DNA of 64,000 nt from Pseudocoprococcus catus (GCF_902381825.1 NZ_LR698973.1:1447358-1511357); one strand, 5' to 3'; shown: positions 53,287 to 62,876, counted from the stretch's first letter. A program made the numbers and translations. Notes: generated by a model from the sequence alone, not told the origin.

Positions 53287-54564
53287 TTATTTACGCTTGA
53301 TGATCTCATGACGACCAGGGCCATTGGATACCATTGTAATCGGAACTTCCAGCTCCTTCTCAATGAACTCAATATAGTTACGGCAATTCTCTGGAAGATC
53401 TTCATACTTCGTGATGCCGCGGATATCACATTTCCAACCCGGTAATGTTGTATAGACCGGTTTTGCCTTCTTGAGAAGACGTGTTGTCGGGAAGTCTCTT
53501 GTCACTTCACCATCAATCTCATATCCGATACATACAGGCAGTTCATCAAGGTAACCCAGTACATCCAGTACTGTCAGGGCTACTTCTGTTGCACCCTGTA
53601 CACGGCAGCCGTATCTTGAAGCAACCGCATCAAACCAACCCATACGTCTTGGACGTCCTGTTGTAGCGCCGAATTCGCCGCCATCACCGCCGCGCTTTCT
53701 GAGTTCATCAGCTTCTTCGCCAAAAATCTCAGATACAAATTCGCCGGCACCAACTGCACTGGAATAAGCCTTAACAACTGTAATAACATCTTTGATCTCG
53801 TATCCAGGAATACCTGCACCGATTGCACCATAAGATGCCAATGTAGATGAAGATGTAACCATAGGATAAATGCCAAAATCCGGATCCTTCAGAGAACCAA
53901 GCTGACCTTCAAGAAGGATTCTCTTATTCTCTTTCAATGCCTGATGTAAAAATGCAGATGTATCACATACATAAGGCTCGATCATATCTCTGTATCCAAG
54001 CAGTGTCTGATAAATCTCTTCCGGATCAAGCTTCTCCTTGTGGTACAGATGCTCAATCAGGACATTCTTCGTCTCTACAACACGATAAACTTTCTCTTTG
54101 AGGCCTTCCTCATCAAAAAGTTCACTGACCTGGAAACCAATCTTTGCATATTTATCAGAATAAAATGGCGCAATACCTGACTTTGTTGAGCCAAAGGACT
54201 TACCGCCAAGTCTTTCTTCTTCATAAGCGTCTAATAACATGTGATATGGCATCAAAATCTGTGCACGATCTGAAACAAGGATCTTCGGCATTGGCACATT
54301 TCTTGATGTCAGACTCTCCAGTTCCTCAACAAGATATGGGATATTCAATGCAACACCATTACCGATGACACTTGTGGTATGATTATAAAAAACACCGGAT
54401 GGCAGAAGATGTAATGCAAACTTGCCATAGTCATTGATAATCGTATGTCCGGCATTACTGCCGCCCTGGAAACGGATAATAATATCTGAATCCTCGGCCA
54501 ACATATCTGTAATCTTGCCTTTACCTTCATCTCCCCAGTTCGCTCCAACGATTGCTCTAACCAT
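53287..54564 (-). CDS. purA: Adenylosuccinate synthetase
   Basis: A 425-residue GTP-dependent enzyme joining IMP and aspartate in AMP synthesis. Signature GANWGDEGKGKITDMLAE opens the protein; NAGHTI, GSTKSGIAPFYSDK, VGAGEFVSEI, GATTGRPRRMGWFDAVASRY and the terminal GPGRHEIIKRK are in place. Length is normal. An AAGGAGC ribosome site precedes the ATG. It stands alone between an XRE regulator (upstream, same strand) and its own terminator. Confidence 0.97.
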   Translation of the reverse strand: MVRAIVGANWGDEGKGKITDMLAEDSDIIIRFQGGSNAGHTIINDYGKFALHLLPSGVFYNHTTSVIGNGVALNIPYLVEELESLTSRNVPMPKILVSDRAQILMPYHMLLDAYEEERLGGKSFGSTKSGIAPFYSDKYAKIGFQVSELFDEEGLKEKVYRVVETKNVLIEHLYHKEKLDPEEIYQTLLGYRDMIEPYVCDTSAFLHQALKENKRILLEGQLGSLKDPDFGIYPMVTSSSTLASYGAIGAGIPGYEIKDVITVVKAYSSAVGAGEFVSEIFGEEADELRKRGGDGGEFGATTGRPRRMGWFDAVASRYGCRVQGATEVALTVLDVLGYLDELPVCIGYEIDGEVTRDFPTTRLLKKAKPVYTTLPGWKCDIRGITKYEDLPENCRNYIEFIEKELEVPITMVSNGPGRHEIIKRK

Positions 54565-54689
54565 AAACTAACTCAGCTCCTTATATGTTTTTACATGCTT
54601 GGTGCATGTATTTCTCGTAAATCCTGTCGATAATACTCTATTATTTTATGCTATATTCCAACAAAAGTAAATAGCGGATTTACATTTTA

Positions 54690-54932
54690 TTACTCTTTCA
54701 GTAAATCTTCCAACTGAACATTGAGACAATCTGCCAAAACCATCATAACGCTGAGTGTGGGATTGCATTTTGCATTCTCAAGATCTGATATATACGTTCT
54801 ATGCAGACCACACATATCTGCCAGGGCCTGTTGTGAAACACGGCTAAGCTTGCGATAACGCTTGATGTTATAGCTTAACCGCTGTTTCATCCTTTCTATT
54901 TCACCTTCTAGTTCTATTCTTCGTTCATTCAT
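54690..54932 (-). CDS. Small XRE-family helix-turn-helix regulator
   Basis: An 80-residue DNA-binding protein consisting of a short charged N-terminal helix and a single HTH_3 domain (IKRYRKLSRVSQQALADMCGLHRTYISDLENAKCNPTLSVMMVLADCLNV). Such solo regulators often control their own transcription. An imperfect palindrome TTAACGAAAA...TTTTGTTAA at 54980-55008, upstream of its ATG, is a possible operator. It precedes purA by 125 bp on the same strand; whether it affects purA is unknown. Confidence 0.85.
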   Translation of the reverse strand: MNERRIELEGEIERMKQRLSYNIKRYRKLSRVSQQALADMCGLHRTYISDLENAKCNPTLSVMMVLADCLNVQLEDLLKE

Positions 54933-54979
54933 GTGAAATGTCCTCCATTATATCTATATCGTCTATCAATTTGGCGCAA

Positions 54980-55008
54980 TTAACGAAAATCACTTTGACT
55001 TTTGTTAA
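54980..55008. promoter_or_regulatory. Possible operator of the XRE regulator
   Basis: Imperfect inverted repeat TTAACGAAAA / TTTTGTTAA about 50 bp upstream of the regulator start. The surrounding 54933-55223 gap is AT-rich with no other feature. Confidence 0.3.
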
Positions 55009-55223
55009 TGATTGAATCATTTTCCCATTCAATGTTATCAAAAACCGGGGTTCATTTCAATAGTCTATTTACAAAAAGTAACTTTTTTTGCCAGACATTT
55101 TTTCCTCTTATTATGCCATTTTGTCATCGATTGCCCGTTACAATTCAGTACCATCACAGTTATAATGTAAAATCTATTTAAAATCCGCTCTGCTGACCGC
55201 ATTTCGTATAAAAATCATACCTA

Positions 55224-55271
55224 CAAAAAAACTGCTGTACACCCAGCGCCAATTCTGGAATGTACAGCAGT
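55224..55271 (-). terminator. Terminator of the crt-hbd unit
   Basis: 11-bp stem ACTGCTGTACA/TGTACAGCAGT, with a run of seven T on the minus strand after the hairpin. Confidence 0.85.
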
Positions 55272-55292
55272 CATTGTTCTTAATAATTAAGA

Positions 55293-56132
55293 TTATTTCT
55301 TGTAATTGTAGAAGCCTTCGCCTGTCTTCTGACCAAGCTTACCTCCACGAACCATTTTCTTTAACAGTGGATGTGGACGATACTTAGGATCGCCTGTCTC
55401 TGTATAAAGAACGTTCATAATAGCGAGGCAGATATCCAGACCGATTAAGTCGCCTAATGCAAGAGGTCCCATTGGATGGTTTGCACCAAGCTTCATAGCT
55501 GTATCAATACCTTCAACATCTGCTACACCATCAGCATAGATGCCAACAGCTTCATTGATCATAGGAATAAGAATTCTGTTAACAACGAAACCAGCAGCTT
55601 CCTTAACCTGTACAGGTGTCTTGCCGATAGAAACAGAGATTTCTTTGATCTTCTCAACAGTTTCTTCAGGTGTATTCAGACCTGCAATAACTTCGATCAG
55701 TTTCATAACTGGTGCTGGGTTAAAGAAATGCATACCAATAACTGGTCTGTTCACACCGGCACCGATTTCTGTGATAGAAAGTGATGATGTATTTGTAGCG
55801 AAGATTGTTTCTGGTTTGCAGAGTGTATCAAGTTCTTTGAACATCTCATGCTTGATTGCCATATCTTCAAAAGCTGCTTCAACGATCAGATCGCAGTCTG
55901 CACATTTATCTCTAAGACCTGTTGTGATCTTGCCGATAATAGCTTCTGCTTCTTCTTCTGACAGTTTGCCTCTAGAAACCTTCTTCTGAAGACCTTTAGC
56001 AATTTTCTCTTTGCCTTTTTCAGCAAATGCTTCGTTGATATCACATAATACAACTTCGTAACCTTCTGTCTGTGCAAATGCCTGTGCGATACCTGAACCC
56101 ATTGTACCTGCACCGATAACTCCTACTTTCAT
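55293..56132 (-). CDS. hbd: 3-hydroxybutyryl-CoA dehydrogenase
   Basis: A 279-residue NAD(P)-dependent enzyme interconverting acetoacetyl-CoA and 3-hydroxybutyryl-CoA in butyrate formation. The Rossmann loop [14 protein letters not shown] opens the chain; the catalytic region [29 protein letters not shown], and [15 protein letters not shown] are family hallmarks, as is the C-terminal [15 protein letters not shown]. It lies 78 bp downstream of the crotonase gene and is closed by a terminator; thiolase, butyryl-CoA dehydrogenase and Etf genes are not in the window. Confidence 0.95.
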   Translation of the reverse strand: MKVGVIGAGTMGSGIAQAFAQTEGYEVVLCDINEAFAEKGKEKIAKGLQKKVSRGKLSEEEAEAIIGKITTGLRDKCADCDLIVEAAFEDMAIKHEMFKELDTLCKPETIFATNTSSLSITEIGAGVNRPVIGMHFFNPAPVMKLIEVIAGLNTPEETVEKIKEISVSIGKTPVQVKEAAGFVVNRILIPMINEAVGIYADGVADVEGIDTAMKLGANHPMGPLALGDLIGLDICLAIMNVLYTETGDPKYRPHPLLKKMVRGGKLGQKTGEGFYNYKK

Positions 56133-56209
56133 TGGACGAATACCTCCTATTAATTAATAAATATATAACACCTTACGACTGAACCGTCGTTAAATATGTA
56201 CCCGATAAA

Positions 56210-56986
56210 TTATGCGTTGATGAAGTTCTTCTCTTTACGTTTTGTAAGGAATGCCTCCATACCTTCGATCTGATCATGTGTCTTGAAGCAGCTGCCGAAC
56301 AGTTTCTCTTCAAGTACAATAGCTTCATCCATAGGAAGATCAAGACCTTCGTTGATAGCTTTCTTACAAGCACGAACAGCGATTGGTGCGTTCTTAGCGA
56401 TCTTGGAAGCAAGCTTCTCAGCTGCTGGAAGTAATTCGTCCTGTGTATAAACTTCGTTTACAAGACCTACTTCTTTAGCCTTTGCAGCATCGATATTCTT
56501 TGTTGAGTAGATGATTTCCTTAGCTAAGCCAGGAGCGATGATACGAGCAAGTCTCTGTGTACCACCGAATCCAGGTGTAATACCAAGTCCAGCTTCTGGC
56601 TGACCAAAGATTGCATTGTCAGAACAGATACGGATATCACAGCTCATGCAGATTTCATTACCGCCGCCTAATGCGAAACCATTAACTGCAGCAATTACTG
56701 GAATAGGGAATGTTTCAATCTTTCTGAATACGTCATTACCTTTCTTACCGAAAGCTTCGCCTTCTTCTGGTGTTAATGTGCTCATTTCACCGATATCTGC
56801 ACCAGCTACGAAAGATTTCTTGCCGGCACCTGTGATGATCAGTGCTCTTACAGCGTTAACATCTACAGCATCAAGAGCTGCATTCAGATCATTCAGAACT
56901 TCTGAATTTAAAGCGTTAAGTGCTTTTTCACGGCTGATAGTAAGGATAGCGATATTACCTTTTACTTCATATAATACGGTTGACAT
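56210..56986 (-). CDS. crt: Crotonase (3-hydroxybutyryl-CoA dehydratase / enoyl-CoA hydratase)
   Basis: A 258-residue crotonase-fold hydratase for 3-hydroxybutyryl-CoA to crotonyl-CoA. Oxyanion-hole segments are GAGKKSFVAGADIGEM (about residue 60) and AVNGFALGGGNEICMSCD (about 100); the catalytic glutamates fall in GGGNEI and FGQPEAGLGITPG. The start at 56986 follows GGGAG; an upstream in-frame ATG lacks a ribosome site. It forms a two-gene unit with hbd, the core of the butyrate pathway. Confidence 0.93.
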   Translation of the reverse strand: MSTVLYEVKGNIAILTISREKALNALNSEVLNDLNAALDAVDVNAVRALIITGAGKKSFVAGADIGEMSTLTPEEGEAFGKKGNDVFRKIETFPIPVIAAVNGFALGGGNEICMSCDIRICSDNAIFGQPEAGLGITPGFGGTQRLARIIAPGLAKEIIYSTKNIDAAKAKEVGLVNEVYTQDELLPAAEKLASKIAKNAPIAVRACKKAINEGLDLPMDEAIVLEEKLFGSCFKTHDQIEGMEAFLTKRKEKNFINA

Positions 56987-57210
56987 TTTTTTAACTCCCT
57001 TTCTATGTTGAATTTTTATCTTCATCCCTATTCTACAACACATTTACTAATAAGTAAATAGCTAATCTTTAATTTTTCCAAATTTTTTAGATACTTCTTT
57101 TAAAAATTCAGATTCTTTGTTTTCATTTTACAGCCATTTTACCTATTTACAAATTTCAAAAAGCAGAGGCTCAACCAATCCAAAAGTTAAGTATTTGTCA
57201 ATTTCTGAGG

Positions 57211-57810
57211 TTACATCCGATCAAAGTGCCTTTCTTCCAGAATTTCATCGACAAAATCCGGTGCCAGATACGGCATCACATCCTCCTCAGCATACCCTGC
57301 TGTCCTCAGATAAGCCAGCCACTGCAAATAAGGCACAACCTTAACATTTCCATCATTTTCATCTGTGCAGGCCTTTGTAAAGCAGATCGCTGTATTCAGA
57401 TTTTCCTCCATCAGATGCTTTCTGACACAAATAACGGTATCGTATTGATTGTCGATTTTTAACCACAAAATAATCCGATTGTCTGTCATTTTATTATCGA
57501 ATACGATTTCATTGCCATCCAACAGGGCAATGCTGATTTCTTCTTCTGCCAATGCATCCATCATCTCAGCTTCATTGTCATACATATAGATTACCGGAAT
57601 GAAGTTCTGATCCTCAAATCTGTCTTCTTCCAGCCCATAGCTGACCAGCCGGCTGCCGCCTTCCGCGCAGTATCCAATAGAGATCCTCATAATTTCCTGC
57701 TCAATACCATCACTCTCAAGCATGGATAGCACAAGCAGAAAGACCGCCAGAGCCCTCAGGCGTTTCCAAACCACTGCCATCCCTCTTACTTCTCTTTCTT
57801 CATTTTCCAC
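57211..57810 (-). CDS. Small exported or membrane-anchored protein with binding-protein-like fold
   Basis: A 199-residue protein (or 189 from the second ATG) with an N-terminal hydrophobic segment (ALAVFLLVLSML) then a soluble domain. DNEAEMMDALAEEEISIALLDGNEIVF and DTVICVRKHLMEENLNTAICFTKAC resemble one lobe of a periplasmic binding protein (type 2 fold), about half normal size. I do not recognise the family. No transporter genes adjoin. The 57044-57210 gap toward crt shows nothing notable. Confidence 0.55.
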   Translation of the reverse strand: MENEEREVRGMAVVWKRLRALAVFLLVLSMLESDGIEQEIMRISIGYCAEGGSRLVSYGLEEDRFEDQNFIPVIYMYDNEAEMMDALAEEEISIALLDGNEIVFDNKMTDNRIILWLKIDNQYDTVICVRKHLMEENLNTAICFTKACTDENDGNVKVVPYLQWLAYLRTAGYAEEDVMPYLAPDFVDEILEERHFDRM

Positions 57811-57911
57811 CGGCTGTCACCTTCTCTCTTATCGCATATCTGCTCAAAATTCTAATATACGGATAGTGTATCATAATTTCCGGTACTTCCACCATAGTTA
57901 TCAGCGAAATA

Positions 57912-57945
57912 TAAAAAAAGAAGCAGAAAATGCTTCTGCTTCTTG
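57912..57945 (-). terminator. Terminator of the tRNA operon
   Basis: 9-bp stem AAGAAGCAG/CTGCTTCTT with a minus-strand T7 run, 11 bp after the tRNA-Leu gene. Confidence 0.85.
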
Positions 57946-57955
57946 CCCTGCATAC

Positions 57956-58037
57956 TGCGGATAACAGGAATCGAACCTGCACGGGGTACCCCACCAGATC
58001 CTAAGTCTGGCGCGTCTGCCAGTTCCGCCATATCCGC
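57956..58037 (-). tRNA. tRNA-Leu (TAG)
   Basis: 82 nt with long variable arm; acceptor GCGGATA/TATCCGC, anticodon stem CCAGA-TCTGG with loop CTTAGGA, T-loop GGTTCGATTCC. No encoded CCA. Last gene of the six-tRNA operon. Confidence 0.93.
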
Positions 58038-58110
58038 ATAATCTATTCAATTCTTCTTCCGGAAACAATAAGTCCGGAAAGAAAAACAAGCCTTCTCAGG
58101 CTTGCTCAAA

Positions 58111-58183
58111 TGAGACATCCGGGGCTCGAACCCGGGACACCTAGATTAAAAGTCTAGTGCTCTACCAACTGAGCTAATATCCC
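58111..58183 (-). tRNA. tRNA-Lys (TTT)
   Basis: 73 nt; anticodon loop CTTTTAA between CTAGA/TCTAG stems, T-arm CCGGGTTCGAGCCCCGG. Confidence 0.95.
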
Positions 58184-58209
58184 ATATCTTATTCAATTCA
58201 CCCAATTAG

Positions 58210-58282
58210 CTGGGCTAGTTGGATTCGAACCAACGTAATGCAGGAGTCAAAGTCCTGTGCCTTACCGCTTGGCGATAGCCCA
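58210..58282 (-). tRNA. tRNA-Gln (TTG)
   Basis: 73 nt; acceptor TGGGCTA/TAGCCCA, discriminator G, anticodon loop CTTTGAC, D-arm CGCCAAGCGGTAAGGC. Confidence 0.95.
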
Positions 58283-58316
58283 AAGTCCTGCATAAAACTT
58301 ACATCAGTTCTATGAA

Positions 58317-58391
58317 GGTGGATACAGGGATTCGAACCCTGGGCCTCCAGAGCCACAATCTGGCGCGCTAACCAACTGCGCTATACCCACC
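58317..58391 (-). tRNA. tRNA-His (GTG)
   Basis: Acceptor GTGGGTA/TATCCAC with the extra 5' G encoded (G-1) and discriminator C; anticodon loop TTGTGGC. Confidence 0.95.
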
Positions 58392-58420
58392 ATATCACTT
58401 CGCAATTAAGCAAAGAGAAA

Positions 58421-58494
<74 letters not shown>

Positions 58495-58538
58495 ATATTC
58501 AAAAAACAATGTTTTGTTTTGATGTAAATCATACATCG

Positions 58539-58613
58539 TCGGGGTGACAGGATTCGAACCTGCGACCTCTTGATCCCAAATCAAGCGCTCTAGCCAAGCT
58601 GAGCCACACCCCG
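58539..58613 (-). tRNA. tRNA-Pro (TGG)
   Basis: 75 nt; acceptor CGGGGTG/CACCCCG, anticodon loop TTTGGGA between CTTGA... stems, T-arm CGCAGGTTCGAATCCTG. First gene of the operon. Confidence 0.95.
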
Positions 58614-58649
58614 TTTCATCAACAGCATTTCATCCGTGACGCAAGATAT

Positions 58650-58678
58650 ATTCTATATTACAAACAGCAAAATGTCAA
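58650..58678 (-). promoter_or_regulatory. Promoter of the tRNA operon
   Basis: TTGACA (58678-58673) and TAGAAT (58655-58650) with a 17-bp spacer on the minus strand, 37 bp from the first tRNA. A T/A-rich tract lies just upstream. Confidence 0.8.
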
Positions 58679-58768
58679 CCCTTTTTTTATTTTTTTAAAT
58701 TTTTTATTTTGCATATGTAATTCAACAAAAATGGCTGCTATCCGACTTCAAAAACCGCAGAATCCTCC

Positions 58769-59248
58769 CTAGAGATAATAGATTTCGATGTCAAAATCTC
58801 CCTTTCGGTTGACATCCAGTATCGCATAGGATGGTCTTCGATTATCCTGCCTTGGAAGAGAAATGCTTCCCGGATTGACAACAGTTACTTCTTCCGTATC
58901 ATCCAACACAGGCCTGTGAATATGTCCAAAGAAGGCATAATCGCACCCTCTTGATTTTGCTGCTGCCCTCAATTCCCCATAGCCATAATTCACATAGTAA
59001 TTATGGCCATGCGTCATAAAGATCTGATGCCTTCCAATCGTAATGACCTTCTCCCTCGGAAGCCTTGAAAAGAAGTCATTGTTGCCGGCCACCATCTCTA
59101 CCGGACAGGGTGCGATTGCCTCCAAATAGCCCTCACTGCCCTCCAGATCCCCCAGATGGATCAGAAGATCAACGGGACTGGCTTTTCTAATAACCTTTTC
59201 CATATTCTGATTTCTTCCATGTGAATCACTGACAAGAAGTACTCTCAT
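58769..59248 (-). CDS. YfcE/MJ0936-family metallophosphodiesterase
   Basis: A 159-residue calcineurin-like phosphoesterase with a complete metal site: VSDSHGRN (D-x-H), HLGDLEG (GD), GNNDFF (GN), MTHGH and FGHIHRP. Small YfcE-type proteins hydrolyse phosphodiesters, with the physiological substrate unknown. It overlaps the stop of rdgB (shared base at 59248), forming a conserved two-gene unit seen in many Firmicutes. Contrast with the internally deleted homologue at 19118. Confidence 0.92.
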   Translation of the reverse strand: MRVLLVSDSHGRNQNMEKVIRKASPVDLLIHLGDLEGSEGYLEAIAPCPVEMVAGNNDFFSRLPREKVITIGRHQIFMTHGHNYYVNYGYGELRAAAKSRGCDYAFFGHIHRPVLDDTEEVTVVNPGSISLPRQDNRRPSYAILDVNRKGDFDIEIYYL

Positions 59249-59856
59249 TATATCCCCTTTGTCTCAAGATAAGCGCCTATAACAGGCTTAATCAGCTGCA
59301 ATGCCTTTCCTCTGTGACTAATGGCATTCTTCGTCTCCGAAGACATAGATGCCGTTGTACAACCATATTCCGGTACATAAAAGATCGGATCATAGCCGAA
59401 GCCATTTTTTCCTTCCTCCTTATAGCCGATACGGCCTTCAATCGTTCCCCGGACAACTTCTGTTTTTCTGTCCGGGAAAGCCGCTGCCACACAGCATACG
59501 AATCTGGCCGTCCGCTTTTCATCCGGAACGCCTGCTAATCTTTCTATCAGATTGGCATTTTTGATGTGATATGAAGTCTCCTCACCCATGTAACGTGCAG
59601 AGTAAATTCCCGGTTCACCGTTTAAATAATCAATCTCAAGTCCTGAATCATCCGCCAACACAATCGCACCAGTCATTCTTTCGATGGCCTCCGCTTTAAT
59701 CGCCGCATTTTCTTCAAAACTGCTGCCGTTTTCATCAATGTCCGCCTGAATACCGGCTTCTTTAAGGGACAGGATTTCTACCGGAAAATCCGCCAGAATC
59801 TCTCTGATCTCTTTCATTTTATTCTCATTGGTTGTTGCAAATATAATGCGCTGCAT
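59248..59856 (-). CDS. rdgB: XTP/dITP diphosphatase (RdgB/HAM1)
   Basis: A 202-residue house-cleaning nucleotidase removing non-canonical purine triphosphates. FATTNENKMKEI at the N-terminus binds substrate phosphate; LADDSGLEIDYLNGEPGIYSARYMGE carries the metal-binding and catalytic residues; GFGYDPIFYVPEYG and MSSETKNAISHRGKAL are the C-terminal hallmarks. Normal length. It is translationally coupled to the downstream phosphoesterase. Confidence 0.95.
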   Translation of the reverse strand: MQRIIFATTNENKMKEIREILADFPVEILSLKEAGIQADIDENGSSFEENAAIKAEAIERMTGAIVLADDSGLEIDYLNGEPGIYSARYMGEETSYHIKNANLIERLAGVPDEKRTARFVCCVAAAFPDRKTEVVRGTIEGRIGYKEEGKNGFGYDPIFYVPEYGCTTASMSSETKNAISHRGKALQLIKPVIGAYLETKGI

Positions 59857-59908
59857 AATTATCTCTCCTCATTCTCCCAACGAATACCCGTCACGATTCA
59901 TCCCCGTC

Positions 59909-61612
59909 TTATTGGTCCGGAGTTAAATCTGTATAAGCTTTGAGACAGGCATTGCATGCGGATGCTTCCTCCATATGGCTCCATAAACTTCCATTATAGC
60001 TCATATAGCTCTCACCATCAGAAATATCGGCCCCCGCCGTCAGCTCGTTGGATACATATTCTATCGCGATCGGATGCATGGAATCCCTGGTGTATATCTG
60101 CACGATCACCGCAAAGCGCTGGTCTGCCTCCAAGGGCTGTGGATTCTCCAATGGAATGGTATAATAGCCTTTATCTTTAATATAACCACTCTGTAAAAAA
60201 ACTCTGCGGTCCATATCTTCAATGCCCTCAAAATCTCTCACCAGATAAATATCATAATATGTGTCTGCATCCGTAGCATAAAAACCTGCCGCCCGAAGTG
60301 TATTCTCGCTGTCCGTCTGATAAACGCTTGAAAACCAGGCCATTGGTTCATTATATCCAATAGATCCCGTCCATCCAAGCAAATCCGTCTGATAGATCCG
60401 GTCATAATTATCTGCATCTTCCACGCCCGTATAGGATACACCATAGACACCAATATTCGGGTCTTCGTAAGATATGTAGAAAAATCCATTCTGACCGAAA
60501 TCGGCACCCCAGCTGTTCTTGCAGATAAAAGCGCCGTCCTTCTCCGGCTCTGTTACAAAATTTTCTTTCGGATAGGTATCATCCCATCCGATAATATCAA
60601 TATCATGGTTGCATTCCTGACTTTCGGGATAATAATAAGCAGCGTTTTCCTCATTATAATAGGCGCTGAGTGAACGAATATCCGGCTGGGAATAGATTGC
60701 AGACTGCACAGCTCCGTATTGCATAATCAACTGCTTAATCTGTGAATAATCCCTTTCGTTGATAATCACCGCATCCTGAAGATGTACCGCCGCACTGAGG
60801 CCATCTTCATATTTCCCATCGCCATAAGGATCCTGCGCCTCCGTCACAGGGCCCCTCCAGCTTGTCATATACGCCAATGCCATATTATAATCTCCGCCAT
60901 CGTCCAGATCCGCATTAAATCCGTTATTCATCGCCAAATGATCGACAGAAAACTCACATTTCTCATCCGGCAGCAGAGAAGATTCCAATGCAGACAAAGC
61001 AGCGAAAGCCCAACAGGTTCCCCAACTTCCCTGGTCCCTTACTTCAGAAACTCTTCCATAATCACGCAGATCATATCTGACCGGCAGAGACACCGGTTCA
61101 TCTTCCGGTGCCGCCAGCATTGCCGTGTTATTTTCATCATCCCACTGATAATCATAATCAAAATAATCTGCAAGATAGTTCGCAGAAAGACAGATATTGC
61201 CATGCCGATCAAATTCTGCTATCCTGTTCTCTGTCCATCCGGGATCCGTCCGAACCCGATTCTTTTGAATGTCAATCTCGCAGGTCTTCTGACCTTTGAT
61301 CAGTTTGATGATATCACCATCCATCCTGGCCGCTGTACATTGAAAGAGATCATTAACCATCGTTTCCGGAATCATTAATGTCATATCATCTGACATCCAG
61401 ATTTGGTCGTTGCCGACCGTTTCCACTTTCCGGTCATCCATATAGAGGCTAATAGTTCTGCTATTAATGTCCTCTGCTTTAATTATATTGTAATGTCTGG
61501 TCAGTTCCTGAGAATCCTGTCCGCGAAACTGTGTGGCAGGTACCCGCATTAAAAGAATACCTCCTATGCCAAGTACCATTGCCAGAATAATGAAACGCTT
61601 TAAGTGTTTCAA
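59909..61612 (-). CDS. Exported papain-like (C1) cysteine protease with copper-amine-oxidase-like N-domain
   Basis: A 567-residue secreted or membrane-tethered protease. Residues 6-23 form a signal/anchor helix (FIILAMVLGIGGILLM); 45-170 resemble the copper-amine-oxidase N-terminal 'stalk' domain often used to bind the cell surface; 175-390 are the C1A catalytic domain with Gln194/Cys200 (DQGSWGTCWAF), His336 (CNHDIDIIGW) and Asn366 (CKNSWG); 400-560 are a lectin-like beta domain as in clostridial relatives. Its ATG overlaps the stop of the RNA methyltransferase gene by 4 nt, an odd functional partner. Confidence 0.85.
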   Translation of the reverse strand: MKHLKRFIILAMVLGIGGILLMRVPATQFRGQDSQELTRHYNIIKAEDINSRTISLYMDDRKVETVGNDQIWMSDDMTLMIPETMVNDLFQCTAARMDGDIIKLIKGQKTCEIDIQKNRVRTDPGWTENRIAEFDRHGNICLSANYLADYFDYDYQWDDENNTAMLAAPEDEPVSLPVRYDLRDYGRVSEVRDQGSWGTCWAFAALSALESSLLPDEKCEFSVDHLAMNNGFNADLDDGGDYNMALAYMTSWRGPVTEAQDPYGDGKYEDGLSAAVHLQDAVIINERDYSQIKQLIMQYGAVQSAIYSQPDIRSLSAYYNEENAAYYYPESQECNHDIDIIGWDDTYPKENFVTEPEKDGAFICKNSWGADFGQNGFFYISYEDPNIGVYGVSYTGVEDADNYDRIYQTDLLGWTGSIGYNEPMAWFSSVYQTDSENTLRAAGFYATDADTYYDIYLVRDFEGIEDMDRRVFLQSGYIKDKGYYTIPLENPQPLEADQRFAVIVQIYTRDSMHPIAIEYVSNELTAGADISDGESYMSYNGSLWSHMEEASACNACLKAYTDLTPDQ

Positions 61613-62778
61613 TTGAACCTCCTGTTATCCACTCTTTTTGGTGGCTTTGGTCCCATAAATTGATAAAAATAAGTCTTGATCATACCATTATAAATCTTAC
61701 GATTTTTATCTGCCTTTCGACCAATATATCGTTCGGCATCCTCATAAGAAGTTAGTACATAGTACGACCAGCTGTCCAAATGTCTGAACGCATTACCGAT
61801 ATCTGTGTAAAGAGCCGGCAAAGCTTCCTTCTCCTCCAGTCGTTCACCGTACGGCGGATTTGTAATCACAAAACCATACTTCTTCGGATGACGCAGTTCG
61901 CTTACCGGACGCTGCTGGAAATGAATCAGATGATCCACACCAGCTTCTCTGGCATTGGCCATCGCAACCTTGATAACTTCACCATCAATATCATATCCCT
62001 GTATACGCATCTCCACGTCATTGCGGATCAGGTCATTAGCCTCCGTCACTGCATCATACCACCCCTTCATCGGAAGAAGATGTTTCCATGCCTCAGCCGT
62101 AAATTCACGATTCATACCCGGTGCAATATTGGCGCCGATCATTGCTGCCTCAATTGGAAATGTTCCGCTGCCACAGAAGGGATCCACCAGAATTCGATCC
62201 TTATTCCATGGTGTCAGCATAATCAATGCCGCCGCCAATGTTTCAGACACCGGTGCCTTACCGGTCAATTTTCTATAACCTCTCTTGTGAAGTGATTCAC
62301 CTGTAGTATCCAGTGCAAGCGTTACTTCATCCTTCAGGATAAAAACTCTTAACGGATATTCATCTCCGTCTTCTTTGAACCAATCTACTCTGTATGTCAC
62401 CTTCAGACGTTCAACGATTGCCTTCTTCACAATTGACTGAATGTCCGAACTGCTGAATAACTGACTCTTGGCTGTTGAAGCCTTTTTGACCCAGAATTTT
62501 CCGTTGACCGGGATATAATCTCCCCATGGAATCGCCTTCGTTGCCTCAAAAAGTTCATCAAAAGTCCTTGCTTTAAATCTGCCTACACAGAGCAGAACTC
62601 TTTCTGCTGTTCTTAAAAAAATATTCGCCCGTGCAATGGCTTTTTCATCTCCTCTAAAGGTAACTCTGCCATCTGCCACATTGACGATTTCGTATCCCAG
62701 TGCCATAATTTCTCTTTTAAGTACGGCTTCCATGCCAAAATGACATGGTACAACATATTCAAATGTATTATTCTCCAT
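61609..62778 (-). CDS. THUMP-domain class I RNA methyltransferase (RlmL/YpsC type)
   Basis: A 389-residue SAM-dependent N2-guanine methyltransferase, probably acting on 23S rRNA. The N-terminal THUMP/ferredoxin-like region (about 1-150; RANIFLRTAERVLLCVGRFKA) is followed by the methyltransferase domain with LVDPFCGSGTFPIEAAMIG (motif I) and catalytic NPPYGERL (motif IV). I placed the start at 62778 after AGGAGAAG rather than an ATG ten codons earlier. It is coupled to the protease gene. Confidence 0.9.
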   Translation of the reverse strand: MENNTFEYVVPCHFGMEAVLKREIMALGYEIVNVADGRVTFRGDEKAIARANIFLRTAERVLLCVGRFKARTFDELFEATKAIPWGDYIPVNGKFWVKKASTAKSQLFSSSDIQSIVKKAIVERLKVTYRVDWFKEDGDEYPLRVFILKDEVTLALDTTGESLHKRGYRKLTGKAPVSETLAAALIMLTPWNKDRILVDPFCGSGTFPIEAAMIGANIAPGMNREFTAEAWKHLLPMKGWYDAVTEANDLIRNDVEMRIQGYDIDGEVIKVAMANAREAGVDHLIHFQQRPVSELRHPKKYGFVITNPPYGERLEEKEALPALYTDIGNAFRHLDSWSYYVLTSYEDAERYIGRKADKNRKIYNGMIKTYFYQFMGPKPPKRVDNRRFN

Positions 62779-62876
62779 TATTCTTCTCCTCTGTCCGTTC
62801 GGCTTCAATCTTTAGTATATACTTTTTATAAATCTCAGGCAAGACACGCCTTACGTAATTTATTATTTTTGACTTT

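Noticed and set aside
57800-58089. Short frames across the tRNA operon
   Set aside because: They read through tRNA-Leu and its terminator; the RNA genes explain the region.
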